A stretch of 64,000 nucleotides of DNA from Rhabditoides inermis (taxonomy: Eukaryota > Nematoda > Chromadorea > Rhabditida > Rhabditidae), in the NCBI GenBank assembly GCA_963966185.1, contig CAWZYM010000114.1, positions 1,292,501 to 1,356,500 on the forward strand, in the 5' to 3' direction. The stretch's first letter is position 1. Each line of letters begins with the position of its first letter. The position numbers and the translations under genes were made by a program. This document shows positions 34,261-48,289 of this stretch, piece by piece. Below the pieces are notes generated by a model. It was not told the DNA's origin and searched no databases. It saw only the letters and a program-made list of their open reading frames with translations.

Positions 34261-37200
34261 TCGTCTCTACAAATTTGCCCGACGATTTTTTGTCTCTCGC
34301 TCCACTCTCCTCTCCGCGAAATAGACTCGGACCTTGGTCTGGTCGAACTCGTCCGAACATCGAATGAACTATGGGCGTCGAATAAAAAAGGCTTAAAAAA
34401 CTGATCTGAAAGTATGAATCTTCAAAACACTCGTCGCTACAAATTCGCCCGACGATTTTTGTCTCTCGCTCCACTCTCCTCTCCGCGAAATAGACTCGGA
34501 CCTCGGTCTGGTCGAACTCGTCCGCCCATCAAATGAACTATGGGCGTCGACTAAAAAAGGCATAAGAAACTGATCTGAATATTTGAAACTTTGAAACACT
34601 CGTCGCTACAAATTCACCCGACGATTTTTTGTCTCTCGCTTCACTCTCCTCTTCACAAGATCGACTCGGACCTCGGTCTGGTCGAACTCGTCCGCCCATC
34701 AAATAAACTATGGGCGTCGACTAAAAACGGCATAAGAAACTGATCTAAAAGTATGAAACTTTGAAACACTCGTCGCTACAAATTCGCCCGACGATTTTTT
34801 GTCTCTCGCTCCACTCTCCTCTTCACGAGATCGACTCGGACCTCGGTCTGGTCGAACTCGTCCGCCCATCAAATGAACTATGGGCGTCGACTAAAAACGG
34901 CATAAGAAACTGATCTGAAAGTATGAATATTCGAAACACTCGTCGCTACAGATTCGCCCGACGATTTTTTGTCTCTCGCTCCACTCTCCTCTCCGCGAAA
35001 TAGACTCGGACCTCGGTCTGGTCGAACTCGTCCGCCAATCAAATGATTTATGAGCGTCAAATAAAAATGGCATAAGAAACTGATCTGAAAGTATGAATCT
35101 TCGAAACACTCGTCGCTACAGATTTGCCCGACGATTTTTTGTCTCTCGCTCCACTCTCCTCTCCGCGAAATAGACTCGGACCTCGGTCTGGTCGAACTCG
35201 TCCGCCCATCAAATGAATTATGGGCGTCGACTAAAAACGACATAAGAAACTGATCTGTAGGTATGAATCTTCGAAACACTCGTCGCTACAAATTCGCCCG
35301 ACGAGTTTTTGTCTCTCGCTCCACTCTCCTCTCCACGAGATCAACTCGGAACTCGGTCTGATCGAACTCGTCCGCCCATCAAATGAACTATGGGCGTCGA
35401 CTAAAAACGGCATGAGAAACTGATCTGAAAGTATGAATCTTCGAAACACTCGTCGCTACAAATTTGCCCGACGATTTTTTGTCTCTCGCTCCACTCTCCT
35501 CTCCGCGAAATAGACTCGGACCTCGGTCTGGTCGAACTCGTCCGCCCATCAAATGAACTATGGGCGTCGACTAAAAACGACATAAGAAACTGATCTGTAG
35601 GTATGAATCTTCGAAACACTCGTCGCTACAAATTCGCCCGACGATTTTTTGTCTCTCGCTCCTTTCTCCTCTCCGCGAGATCGACTCGGACCTCGGTCTG
35701 GTCGAACTCGTCCGAACATCAAATGAACTATGGGCGTCGACTAAAAACGGCATAAAAAACTGATCTGAAAGTATGAATCTTCGAAACACTCGTCGCTACA
35801 AATTCGCCCGACGATTTTTTGTCTCTCGCTCCACTCTCCTCTCCGCGAAATAGACTCGGACCTCGGTCTGGTCGAACTCGTCCGCCCATCAAATGAACTA
35901 TGGGCGTCGACTAAAAACGGCATAAGAAACTGATCTGAAAGTATGAATCTTCGAAACACTCGTCGCTACAAATTCGCCCGACGATTTTTTGTCTCTCGCT
36001 CCACTCTCCTCTCCGCGAGATCGACTCGGACCTCGGTCTGGTCGAACTCGTCCGCCCATCAAAAGAACTATGGGCGTCGACTAAAAACGGCATAAGAAAC
36101 TGATCTGAAAGTATGAATCTTCGAAACACTCGTCGCTACAAATTCGCTCGACGATTTTTTGTCTCTCGCTCCACTCTCCTCTCCGCGAGATCGACTCGGA
36201 CCTCGGTCTGGTCGAACTCGTCCGCCCATCAAATGAACTATGGGCGTCGACTAAAAAAGGCATAAGAAACTGATCTGAAAGTATGAATCTTCGAAACACT
36301 CGTCGCTACAAATTCGCCCGACGATTTTTTGTCTCTCGCTTCACTCTCCTCTTCACAAGATCGACTCGGACCTCGGTCTGGTCGAACTCGTCCGCCCATC
36401 AAATGAACTATGGGCGTCGACTAAAAACGGCATAAGAAACTGATCTGAAAGTATGAATCTTCGAAACACTCGTCGCTACAAATTCGCCCGACGATTTTTT
36501 GTCTCTCGCTCCACTCTCCTCTTCACGAGATCGACTCGGACCTCGGTCTGGTCGAACTCGTCCGCCCATCAAATGAACTATGGGCGTCGACTAAAAACGG
36601 CATGAGAAACTGATCTGAAAGTATGAATCTTCGAAACACTCGTCGCTACAGATTCGCCCGACGATTTTTTGTCTCTCGCTCCACTCTTCTCTCCGCGAAA
36701 TAGACTCGGACCTCGGTCTGGTCGAACTCGTCCGAACATCAAATGAACTATGAGCGTCAAATAAAAATGGCATAAGAAACTGATCTGAAAGTATGAATCT
36801 TCGAAACACTCGTCGCTACAGATTTGCCCGACGATTTTTTGTCTCTCGCTCCACTCTCCTCTCCGCGAAATAGACTCGGACCTCGGTCTGGTCGAACTCG
36901 TCCGCCCATCAAATGAATTATGGGCGTCGACTAAAAACGACATAAGAAACTGATCTGTAGGTATGAATCTTCGAAACACTCGTCGCTACAAATTCGCCCG
37001 ACGAGTTTTTGTCTCTCGCTCCACTCTCCTCTCCACGAGATCGACTCGGAACTCGGTCTGATCGAACTCGTCCGCCCATCAAATGAACTATGGGCGTCGA
37101 CTAAAAACGGCATGAGAAACTGATCTGAAAGTATGAATCTTCGAAACACTCGTCGCTACAAATTTGCCCGACGATTTTTTGTCTCTCGCTCCACTCTCCT

Positions 37201-40020
37201 CTTCACGAGATCGACTCGGACCTCGGTCTGGTCGAACTCGTCCGAACATCAAATGAACTATGGGCGTCGACTAAAAACGGCATAAAAAACTGATCTGAAA
37301 GTATGAATCTTCGAAACACTCGTCGCTAAAAATTCGTTCGACGATTTTTTGTCTCTCGCTCCACTCTCCTCTCCGAGAGATCGACTCGGACCTCGGTCTG
37401 GTCGAACTCGTCCGCCCATCAAATGAACTATGGGCGCCGACTAAAAACGGCATGAGAAACTGGTCTGAACATATGAATCTTCGAAACACTCGTCGCTACT
37501 AATTCGCCCGACGATTTTTTGTCTCTCGCTCCACTCTCCTCTCCGCGAGATCGACTCGGACCTCGGTCTGGTCGAACTCGTCCGCCCATCAAATGAACTA
37601 TGGGCGCCGACTAAAAACGGCATGAGAAACTGATCTGAAAGTATGAACCTTCGAAACACTCGTCGCTACAAATTCGCCCGACGATTTTTTGTCTCTCGCG
37701 CCACTCTCCTCTCCGCGAGATCGACTCGGACCTCGGTCTGGTCGAACTCGTCCGCCCATCAAATGAACTATGGGCGTCGACTTAAAACGGCATGAGAAAC
37801 TGATCTGAAAGTATGAATCTTCGAAACACTCGTCGCTACAAATTCGCCCGACGATTTTTTGTCTCTCGCTCCACTCTCCTCTCCGCGAGATCGACTTGGA
37901 CCTCGGTCTGGTCGAACTCGTCCGCCCATCAAATGAACTATGGGCGCCGACTAAAAACGGCGTAAGAAACTGATCTGAAAGTATGAACCTTCGAAACACT
38001 CGTCGCTACAAATTCGCCCGACGATTTTTTGTCTCTCGCTCCACTCTCCTCTCCGCGAGATCGACTTGGACCTCGGTCTGGTCGAACTCGTCCGCCCATC
38101 AAATGAACTATGGGCGCCGACTAAAAACGGCATGAGAAACTGATCTGAACATATGAATCTTCGAAACACTCGTCGCTACAAATTCGCCCGACGATTTTTT
38201 GTCTCTCGCCCCACTCTCCTCTCCGCGAGATCGACTCGGACCTCGGTCTGGTCGAACTCGTCCGCTCATCAAATGAACTATGGGCGTCGATTAAAAACGG
38301 CATGAGAAACTGATCTGAAAGTATGAATCTTCGAAACACTCGTCGCTACAAATTCGCCCGACGATTTTTTGTCTCTCGCTCCACTCTCCTCTCCGCGAGA
38401 TCGACTTGGACCTCGGTCTGGTCGAACTCGTCCGCCCATCAAATGAACTATGGGCGCCGACTAAAAACGGCATGAGAAACTGATCTGAACATATGAATCT
38501 TCGAAACACTCGTCGCTACAAATTCGCCCGACGATTTTTTGTCTCTCGCTCCACTCTCCTCTCCGCGAGATCGACTTGGACCTCGGTCTGGTCGAACTCG
38601 TCCGCCCATCAAATGAACTATGGGCGCCGACTAAAAACGGCATAAGAAACTGATCTGAACATAGGAATCTTCGAAACACTCGTCGCTACAAATTCGCCCG
38701 ACGATTTTTTGTCTCTCGCTCCACTCTCCTCTCCGCGAGATCGACTTGGACCTCGGTCTGGTCGAACTCGTCCGCCCATCAAATGAACTATGGGCGCCGA
38801 CTAAAAACGGCATGAAAAACTGATCTGAACATATGAATCTTCGAAACACTCGTCGCTACAAATTCGCCCGACGATTTTTTGTCTCTCGCTCCACTCTCCT
38901 CTCCGCGAGATCGACTCGGACCTCGGTCTGGTCGAACTCGTCCGCCCATCAAATGAACTATGGGCGCCGACTAAAAACGGCATAAGAAACTGATCTGAAC
39001 ATATGAATTTTCGAAACACTCGTCGCTACAAATTCGCCCGACGATTTTTTGTCTCTCGCTCCACTCTCCTCTCCGCGAGATCGACTCGGACCTCGGTCTG
39101 GTCGAACTCGTCCGCCCATCAAATGAACTATGGGCGCCGACTAAAAACGGCATAAGAAACTGATCTGAAAGTATGAACCTTCGAAACACTCGTCGCTACA
39201 AATTCGCCCGACGATTTTTTGTCTCTCGCCCCACTCTCCTCTCCGCGAGATCGACTCGGACCTCGGTCTGGTCGAACTCGTCCGCCCATCAAATGAACTA
39301 TGGGCGCCGACTAAAAACGGCATGAGAAACTGATCTGAACATATGAATCTTCGAAACACTCGTCGCTACAAATTCGCCCGACGATTTTTTGTCTCTCGCT
39401 CCACTCTCCTCTTCGCGAGATCGACTCGGACCTCGGTCTGGTCGAACTCGTCCGCCCATCAAATGAACTATGGGCGCCGACTAAAAACGGCATAAGAAAC
39501 TGATCTGAAAGTATGAACCTTCGAAACACTCGTCGCTACAAATTCGCCCGACGATTTTTTGTCTCTCGCCCCACTCTCCTCTCCGCGAGATCGACTCGGA
39601 CCTCGGTCTGGTCGAACTCGTCCGCCCATCAAATGAACTATGGGCGTCGATTAAAAACGGCATGAGAAACTGATCTGAAAGTATGAATCTTCGAAACACT
39701 CGTCGCTACAAATTCGCCCGACGATTTTTTGTCTCTCGCTCCACTCTCCTCTTCACGAGATCGACTCGGACCTCGGTCTGGTCGAACTCGTCCGCCCATC
39801 AAATGAACTATGGGCGTCGACTAAAAACGGCATAAGAAACTGATCTGAAAGTATGAATCTTCGAAACACTCGTCTCTACAAATTCGCCCGACGATTTTTT
39901 GTCTCTCGCTCCACTCTCCTCTTCACGAGATCGACTTGGACCTCGGTCTGGTCGAACTCGTCCGCCCATCAAATGAACTATGGGCGCCGACTAAAAACGG
40001 CATGAGAAACTGATCTGAAC

Positions 40021-41040
40021 TTATGAATCTTCGAAACACTTGTCGCTACAAATTCGCCCGACGATTTTTTGTCTCTCGCTCCACTCTCCTCTCCGCGAGA
40101 TCGACTTGGACCTCGGTCTGGTCGAACTCGTCCGCCCATCAAATGAACTATGGGCGCCGACTAAAAACGGCATGAGAAACTGATCTGAACATATGAATCT
40201 TCGAAACACTCGTCGCTACAAATTCGCCCGACAATTTTTTGTCTCTCGCTCCACTCTCCTCTCCGCGAGATCGACTCGGACCTCGGTCTGGTCGAACTCG
40301 TCCGCCCATCAAATGAACTATGGGCGCCGACTAAAACCGGCATGAGAAACTGATCTGAACTTATGAATCTTCGAAACACTTGTCGCTACAAATTCGCCCG
40401 ACGATTTTTTGTCTCTCGCTCCACTCTCCTCTCCGCGAGATCGACTTGGACCTCGGTCTGGTCGAACTCGTCCGCCCATCAAATGAACTATGGGCGCCGA
40501 CTAAAAACGGCATGAGAAACTGATCTGAACATATGAATCTTCGAAACACTCGTCGCTACAAATTCGCCCGACGATTTTTTGTCTCTCGCTCCACTCTCCT
40601 CTCCGCGAGATCGACTCGGACCTCGGTCTGGTCGAACTCGTCCGCCCATCAAATGAACTATGGGCGCCGACTAAAACCGGCATGAGAAACTGATCTGAAC
40701 TTATGAATCTTCGAAACACTTGTCGCTACAAATTCGCCCGACGATTTTTTGTCTCTCGCTCCACTCTCCTCTCCGCGAGATCGACTTGGACCTCGGTCTG
40801 GTCGAACTCGTCCGCCCATCAAATGAACTATGGGCGCCGACTAAAAACGGCATGAGAAACTGATCTGAACATATGAATCTTCGAAACACTCGTCGCTACA
40901 AATTCGCCCGACGATTTTTTGTCTCTCGCTCCACTCTCCTCTCCGCGAGATCGACTCGGACCTCGGTCTGGTCGAACTCGTCCGCCCATCAAATGAACTA
41001 TGGGCGTCGACTAAAAACGGCATAAGAAACTGATCTGAAA
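40021..41040 (+). repeat. 340-bp dimer higher-order repeat, three copies
   Basis: Alternating monomers, one CACTTGTCGC type after CTGAACTTATG and one CACTCGTCGC type after CTGAACATATG, repeat at 40021, 40361 and 40701. A similar dimer run reappears at about 41551-42230. Confidence 0.85.
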
Positions 41041-42239
41041 GTATGAATCTTCGAAACACTCGTCTCTACAAATTCGCCCGACGATTTTTTGTCTCTCGCT
41101 CCACTCTCCTCTTCACGAGATCGACTTGGACCTCGGTCTGGTCGAACTCGTCCGCCCATCAAATGAACTATGGGCGCCGACTAAAAACGGCATGAGAAAC
41201 TGATCTGAACTTATGAATCTTCGAAACACTTGTCGCTACAAATTCGCCCGACGATTTTTTGTCTCTCGCTCCACTCTCCTCTCCGCGAGATCGACTCGGA
41301 CCTCGGTCTGGTCGAACTCGTCCGCCCATCAAATGAACTATGGGCGTCGACTAAAAACGGCATAAGAAACTGATCTGAAAGTATGAATCTTCGAAACACT
41401 CGTCTCTACAAATTCGCCCGACGATTTTTTGTCTCTCGCTCCACTCTCCTCTTCACGAGATCGACTTGGACCTCGGTCTGGTCGAACTCGTCCGCCCATC
41501 AAATGAACTATGGGCGCCGACTAAAAACGGCATGAGAAACTGATCTGAACTTATGAATCTTCGAAACACTTGTCGCTACAAATTCGCCCGACGATTTTTT
41601 GTCTCTCGCTCCACTCTCCTCTCCGCGAGATCGACTTGGACCTCGGTCTGGTCGAACTCGTCCGCCCATCAAATGAACTATGGGCGCCGACTAAAAACGG
41701 CATGAGAAACTGATCTGAACATATGAATCTTCGAAACACTCGTCGCTACAAATTCGCCCGACAATTTTTTGTCTCTCGCTCCACTCTCCTCTCCGCGAGA
41801 TCGACTCGGACCTCGGTCTGGTCGAACTCGTCCGCCCATCAAATGAACTATGGGCGCCGACTAAAAACGGCATGAGAAACTGATCTGAACTTATGAATCT
41901 TCGAAACACTTGTCGCTACAAATTCGCCCGACGATTTTTTGTCTCTCGCTCCACTCTCCTCTCCGCGAGATCGACTTGGACCTCGGTCTGGTCGAACTCG
42001 TCCGCCCATCAAATGAACTATGGGCGCCGACTAAAAACGGCATGAGAAACTGATCTGAACATATGAATCTTCGAAACACTCGTCGCTACAAATTCGCCCG
42101 ACGATTTTTTGTCTCTCGCTCCACTCTCCTCTCCGCGAGATCGACTCGGACCTCGGTCTGGTCGAACTCGTCCGCCCATCAAATGAACTATGGGCGTCGA
42201 CTAAAAACGGCATAAGAAACTGATCTGAAAGTATGAATC

Positions 42240-44281
42240 TTCGAAACACTCGTCTCTACAAATTCGCCCGACGATTTTTTGTCTCTCGCTCCACTCTCCT
42301 CTTCACGAGATCGACTTGGACCTCGGTCTGGTCGAACTCGTCCGCCCATCAAATGAACTATGGGCGCCGACTAAAAACGGCATGAGAAACTGATCTGAAC
42401 TTATGAATCTTCGAAACACTTGTCGCTACAAATTCGCCCGACGATTTTTTGTCTCTCGCTCCACTCTCCTCTCCGCGAGATCGACTCGGACCTCGGTCTG
42501 GTCGAACTCGTCCGCCCATCAAATGAACTATGGGCGCCGACTAAAAACGGCATAAGAAACTGATCTGAAAGTATGAATCTTCGAAACACTCGTCGCTACA
42601 AATTCGCCCGACGATTTTTTTGTCTCTCGCTCCACTCTCCTCTTCACGAGATCGACTCGGACCTCGGTCTGGTCGAACTCGTCCGCCCATCAAATGAACT
42701 ATGGGCGTCGACTAAAAACGGCATAAGAAATTGATCTGAAAGTATGAATCTTCGAAACACTCGTCTCTACAAATTCGCCCGACGATTTTTTGTCTCTCGC
42801 TCCACTCTCCTCTCCGCGAGATCGACTCGGACCTCGGTCTGGTCGAACTCGTCCGCCCATCAAATGAACTATGGGCGCCGACTAAAAACGGCATAAGAAA
42901 CTGATCTGAAAGTATGAACCTTCGAAACACTCGTCGCTACAAATTCGCCCGACGATTTTTTGTCTCTCGCTCCACTCTCCTCTCCGAGAGATCGACTCGG
43001 ACCTCGGTCTGGTCGAACTCGTCCGCCCATCAAATGAACTATGGGCGCCGACTAAAAACGGCATGAGAAACTGATCTGAACATATGAATCTTCGAAACAC
43101 TCGTCGCTACTAATTCGCCCGACGATTTTTTGTCTCTCGCTCCACTCTCCTCTCCGCGAGATCGACTCGGACCTCGGTCTGGTCGAACTCGTCCGCCCAT
43201 CAAATGAACTATGGGCGTCGACTAAAAAAGGCATAAGAAACTGATCTGAAAGTATGAATCTTCGAAACACTCGTCTCTACAAATTCGCCCGACGATTTTT
43301 TGTCTCTCGCTCCACTCTCCTCTTCACGAGATCGACTTGGACCTCGGTCTGGTCGAACTCGTCCGCCCATCAAATGAACTATGGGCGCCGACTAAAAACG
43401 GCATGAGAAACTGATCTGAACTTATGAATCTTCGAAACACTTGTCGCTACAATGTCGCCCGACGATTTTTTGTCTCTCGCTCCACTCTCCTCTCCGCGAG
43501 ATCGACTCGGACCTCGGTCTGGTCGAACTCGTCCGCCCATCAAATGAACTATGGGCGCCGACTAAAAACGGCATAAGAAACTGATCTGAAAGTATGAATC
43601 TTCGAAACACTCGTCGCTACAAATTCGCCCGACGATTTTTTTGTCTCTCGCTCCACTCTCCTCTTCACGAGATCGACTCGGACCTCGGTCTGGTCGAACT
43701 CGTCCGCCCATCAAATGAACTATGGGCGTCGACTAAAAACGGCATAAGAAATTGATCTGAAAGTAGGAATCTTCGAAACACTCGTCTCTACAAATTCGCC
43801 CGACGATTTTTTGTCTCTCGCTCCACTCTCCTCTCCGCGAGATCGACTCGGACCTCGGTCTGGTCGAACTCGTCCGCCCATCAAATGAACTATGGGCGCC
43901 GACTAAAAACGGCATAAGAAACTGATCTGAAAGTATGAACCTTCGAAACACTCGTCGCTACAAATTCGCCCGACGATTTTTTGTCTCTCGCTCCACTCTC
44001 CTCTCCGAGAGATCGACTCGGACCTCGGTCTGGTCGAACTCGTCCGCCCATCAAATGAACTATGGGCGCCGACTAAAAACGGCATGAGAAACTGATCTGA
44101 ACATATGAATCTTCGAAACACTCGTCGCTACTAATTCGCCCGACGATTTTTTGTCTCTCGCTCCACTCTCCTCTCCGCGAGATCGACTCGGACCTCGGTC
44201 TGGTCGAACTCGTCCGCCCATCAAATGAACTATGGGCGCCGACTAAAAACGGCATGAGAAACTGATCTGAAAGTATGAACC
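42240..44281 (+). repeat. 1021-bp (6-monomer) tandem duplication
   Basis: The order of CGTCTCTAC, CACTTGTCGC, a seven-T tract, GAAATTGATC, CTCCGAGAGATCG and GCTACTAATTCG is the same in both copies, offset 1021 bp (for example GAAATTGATC near 42727 and 43748). The extra base comes from the seven-T tract. Confidence 0.85.
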
Positions 44282-45463
44282 TTCGAACCACTCGTCGCTA
44301 CAAATTCGCCCGACGATTTTTTGTCTCTCGCCCCACTCTCCTCTCCGCGAGATCGACTCGGACCTCGGTCTGGTCGAACTCGTCCGCCCATCAAATGAAC
44401 TATGGGCGCCGACTAAAAACGGCATAAAAAACTGATCTAAACATGAGAATCTTCGAAACACTCGTCGCTACAAATTCGCCCGACGATTTTTTGTCTCTCG
44501 CCCCACTCTCCTCTCCGCGAGATCGACTCGGACCTCGGTCTGGTCGAACTCGTCCGCCCATCAAATGAACTATGGGCGCCGACTTAAAACGGCATGAGAA
44601 ACTGATCTGAAAGTATGAATCTTCGAAACACTCGTCGCTACAAATTCGCCCGACAATTTTTTGTCTCTCGCTCCACTCTCTCTTTACGAGATCGACTCGG
44701 ACCTCGGTCTGGTCGAACTCGTCCGCCCATCAAATGAACTATGGGCGCCGACTAAAAACGGCATAAAAAACTGATCTAAACATGAGAATCTTCGAAACAC
44801 TCGTCGCTACAAATTCGCCCGACGATTTTTTGTCTCTCGCCCCACTCTCCTCTCCGCGAGATCGACTCGGACCTCGGTCTGGTCGAACTCGTCCGCCCAT
44901 CAAATGAACTATGAGCGCCGACTTAAAACGGCATGAGAAACTGATCTGAAAGTATGAATCTTCGAAACACTCGTCGCTACAAATTCGCCCGACGATTTTC
45001 TCTCTCTCGCTCCACTCTTCTCTCCGCGAGATCGACTCGGACCTCGGTGTGGTCGAACTCGTCCGCCCATCAAATGAACTATGGGCGTCGACTAAAAACG
45101 GCATAAGAAACTGATCTGAAAGTATGAATCTTCGAAACACTCGTCGCTACAAATTCTCCCGACGATTTTTTGTCTCTCGCTCCACTCTCCTCTCCGCGAG
45201 ATAGACTCGGACCTCGGTCTGGTCGAACTCGTCCGCCCATCAAATGAACTACGGGCGTCGACTAAAAACGGCATAAGAAACTGATTTGAAAGTATGAATC
45301 TTCGAAACACTCGTCGCTACAAATTCGCCCGACGATTTTTTGTCTCTCGCTCCACTCTCCTCTCCGCGAGATAGACTCGGACCTCGGTCTGGTCGAACTC
45401 GTCCGCCCATCAAATGAACTATGGGCGTCGACTAAAAACGGCATAAGAAACTGATCTGAAAGT

Positions 45464-45714
45464 ATGAATCTTCGAAACACTCGTCGCTACAATTTCGCCC
45501 GACGATTTTTTGTCTCTCGCTCCACTCTCCTCTCCGCGAGATAGACTCGGACATCGGTCTGGTCGAACTCGTCCGCCCATCAAATGAACTTTGGGCGTCG
45601 ACTAAAAATGGCATCTCACGAGATCGACTCGGACCTCGGTCTGGTCGAACTCGTCCGCCCATCAAATGAACTATGGGCGTCGACTAAAACGGCATAAGAA
45701 ACTGATCTGAAAAT
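45464..45714 (+). repeat. Fused monomer pair with an 88-bp internal deletion
   Basis: The monomer start at 45464 is followed by the next start at 45715, 251 bp later instead of 340. At about 45614, AATGGCAT runs straight into CTCACGAGATCG, skipping monomer positions of roughly 153-170 and 1-70. A second one-base loss is in the following A-tract (ACTAAAACGG). Confidence 0.8.
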
Positions 45715-48289
45715 ATGAACCTTCGAAACACTCGTCGCTACAAATTCGTTCGACGATTTTTTGTCTCTCGCTCCACTCTCCTCTCCGCGAGATAGACTCG
45801 GACCTCGGTCTGGTCGAACTCGTCCGCCCATCAAATGAACTATGGGCGTCGACTAAAAATGGCATCAGAAACTGATCTGAAAGTATGAATCTTCGAAACA
45901 CTCGTCGCTACAAATTCGCCCGACGATTTTTTGTCTCTCGCTCCACTCTCCTCTCCGCGAGATAGACTCGGACATCGGTCTGGTCGAACTCGTCCGCCCA
46001 TCAAATGACTACGGGCGTCGACTAAAAACGGCATAAAAAACTAATCTGAAAGTATGAATCTTCGAAACACTCGTCGCTACAAATTCGCCCGACGATTTTT
46101 TGTCTCTCGCTCCACTCTCCTCTCCGCGAGATAGACTCGGACATCGGTCTGGTCGAACTCGTCCGCCCATCAAATGAACTATGGGCGTCGACTAAAAACG
46201 GCATAAGAAACTAATCTGAAAGTATGAATCTTCGAAACACTCGTCGCTACAAATTCGCCCGACGATTTTTTGTCTCTCGCTCCACTCTTCTCTCCGCGAG
46301 ATCGACTCGGACCTCGGTCTGGTCGAACTCGTCCGCCCATCAAATGAACTATGGGCGTCGACTAAAAACGGCATAAGAAACTGATCTGAAAGTATGAATC
46401 TTCGAAACACTCGTCGCTACAAATTCGCCCGACGATTTTCTCTCTCTCGCTCCACTCTCCTCTTCACGAGATCGACTCGGACCAAGGTCTGGTCGAACTC
46501 GTCCGCCCATCGAATGAAGTATGGGCGTCGACTAAAAACGGCATAAGAAACTGATCTGAAAGTATGAATCTTCGAAACACTCGTCGCTACAAATTCGCCC
46601 GACGATTTTCTCTCTCTCGCTCCACTCTTCTCTCCGCGAGATCGATTCGGACCAAAGTCTGGTCGAACTCGTCCGCCCATCGAATGAAGTATGGGCGTCG
46701 ACTAAAAACGGCATAAGAAACTAATCTGAAAGTATGAATCTTCGAAACACTCGTCGCTACAAATTCGCCCGACGATTTTCTCTCTCTCGCTCCACCCTCC
46801 TCTTCACGAGATCGACTCGGACCAAGGTCTGGTCGAACTCGTCCGCCCATCGAATGAAGTATGGGTGTCGACTAAAAACGGCATAAGAAACTAATCTGAA
46901 AGTATGAATCTTCGGAACACTCGTCGCTACAAATTCGCCCGACGATTTTCTCTCTCTCGCTCCACCCTCCTCTTCACGAGATCGACTCGGACCAAGGTCT
47001 GGTCGAACTCGTCCGCCCATCGAATGAAGTATGGGTGTCGACTAAAAACGGCATAAGAAACTAATCTGAAAGTATGAATCTTCGGAACACTCGTCGCTAC
47101 AAATTCGCCCGACGATTTTCTCTCTCTCGCTCCACTCTTCTCTCCGCGAGATCGACTCGGACCTCGGTGTGGTCGAACTCGTCCGCCCATCAAATGAACT
47201 ATGGGCGTCGACTAAAAACGGCATAAGAAACTGATCTGAAAGTATGAATCTTCGAAACACTCGTCGCTACAAATTCGCCCGACGATTTTCTCTCTCTCGC
47301 TCCACTCTTCTCTCCGCGAGATCGACTCGGACCTCGGTGTGGTCGAACTCGTCCGCCCATCAAATGAACTATGGGCGTCGACTGAAAATGGCATCAGAAA
47401 CTGATCTGAAAGTATGAATCTTCGAAACACTCGTCGCTACAAATTCGCCCGACGATTTTCTCTCTCTCGCTCCACTCTTCTCTCCGCGAGATAGACTCGG
47501 ACCTCGGTGTGGTCGAACTCGTCCGCCCATCAAATGAACTATGGGCGTCGACTAAAAATGGCATCAGAAACTGATCTGAAAGTATGAATCTTCGAAACAC
47601 TCGTCGCTACAAATTCGCCCGACGATTTTCTCTCTCTCGCTCCACTCTTCTCTCCGCGAGATCGACTCGGACCTCGGTCTGGTCGAACTCGTCCGCCCAT
47701 CAAATGAACTATGGGCGTCGACTAAAAATTGCATCAGAAACTGATCTGAAAGTATGAATCTTCGAAACACTCGTCGCTACAAATTCGCCCGACGATTTTT
47801 TTGTCTCTCGCTCCACTCTCCTCTCCGCGAGATAGACTCGGACATCGGTCTGGTCGAACTCGTCCGCCCATCAAATGAACTACGGGCGTCGACTAAAAAC
47901 GGCATAAAAAACTAATCTGAAAGTATGAATCTTCGAAACACTCGTCGCTACAAATTCGCCCGACGATTTTCTCTCTCTCTCGCTCCACTCTTCTCTCCGC
48001 GAGATCGACTCGGACCTCGGTCTGGTCGAACTCGTCCGCCCATCAAATGAACTATGGGCGTCGACTAAAAATGGCATGAGAAACTGATCTGAAAGTATGA
48101 ATCTTCGAAACACTCGTCGCTACAAATTCGCCCGACGATTTTTTGTCTCTCGCTCCACTCTCCTCTCCGCGAAATAGACTCGGACCTCGGTCTGGTCGAA
48201 CTCGTCCGCCCATCAAATGAAGTATGGGCGTCGACTAAAAACGGCATAAGAAACTGATCTGAAAGTATGAATCTTCGAAACACTCGTCG

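Larger units (their letters stand above)
27447..37330 (+). repeat. Satellite block D: about 58 monomers of C type, forward orientation
   Basis: It shares block C variants (CTCCTTTCTCC, CCGAACATCAAATG, CTGTAGGTATG, CAATCAAATGATTTATG) and adds some of its own: CTTCACAAGATCG, TATTTGAAACTTCG, CGACGAGTTTTTGTC and CAAACTCGCCCG. The stretch from 27756 repeats block C from 21287 in order. The right edge is drawn where GGGCGCCGAC variants begin and is approximate. No gene is seen. Confidence 0.95.
37330..44960 (+). repeat. Satellite block E: about 45 monomers of a GCGCCGAC/GGACTTGG subfamily
   Basis: Monomers carry GGGCGCCGAC in place of GGGCGTCGAC (destroying the GTCGAC site), CGACTTGGACC, CTGAACATATG or CTGAACTTATG, TCGCCCCACTC, and CTCGTCTCTACAAATT. 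Monomer length is very uniform (170 bp). No gene is seen. Confidence 0.93.
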
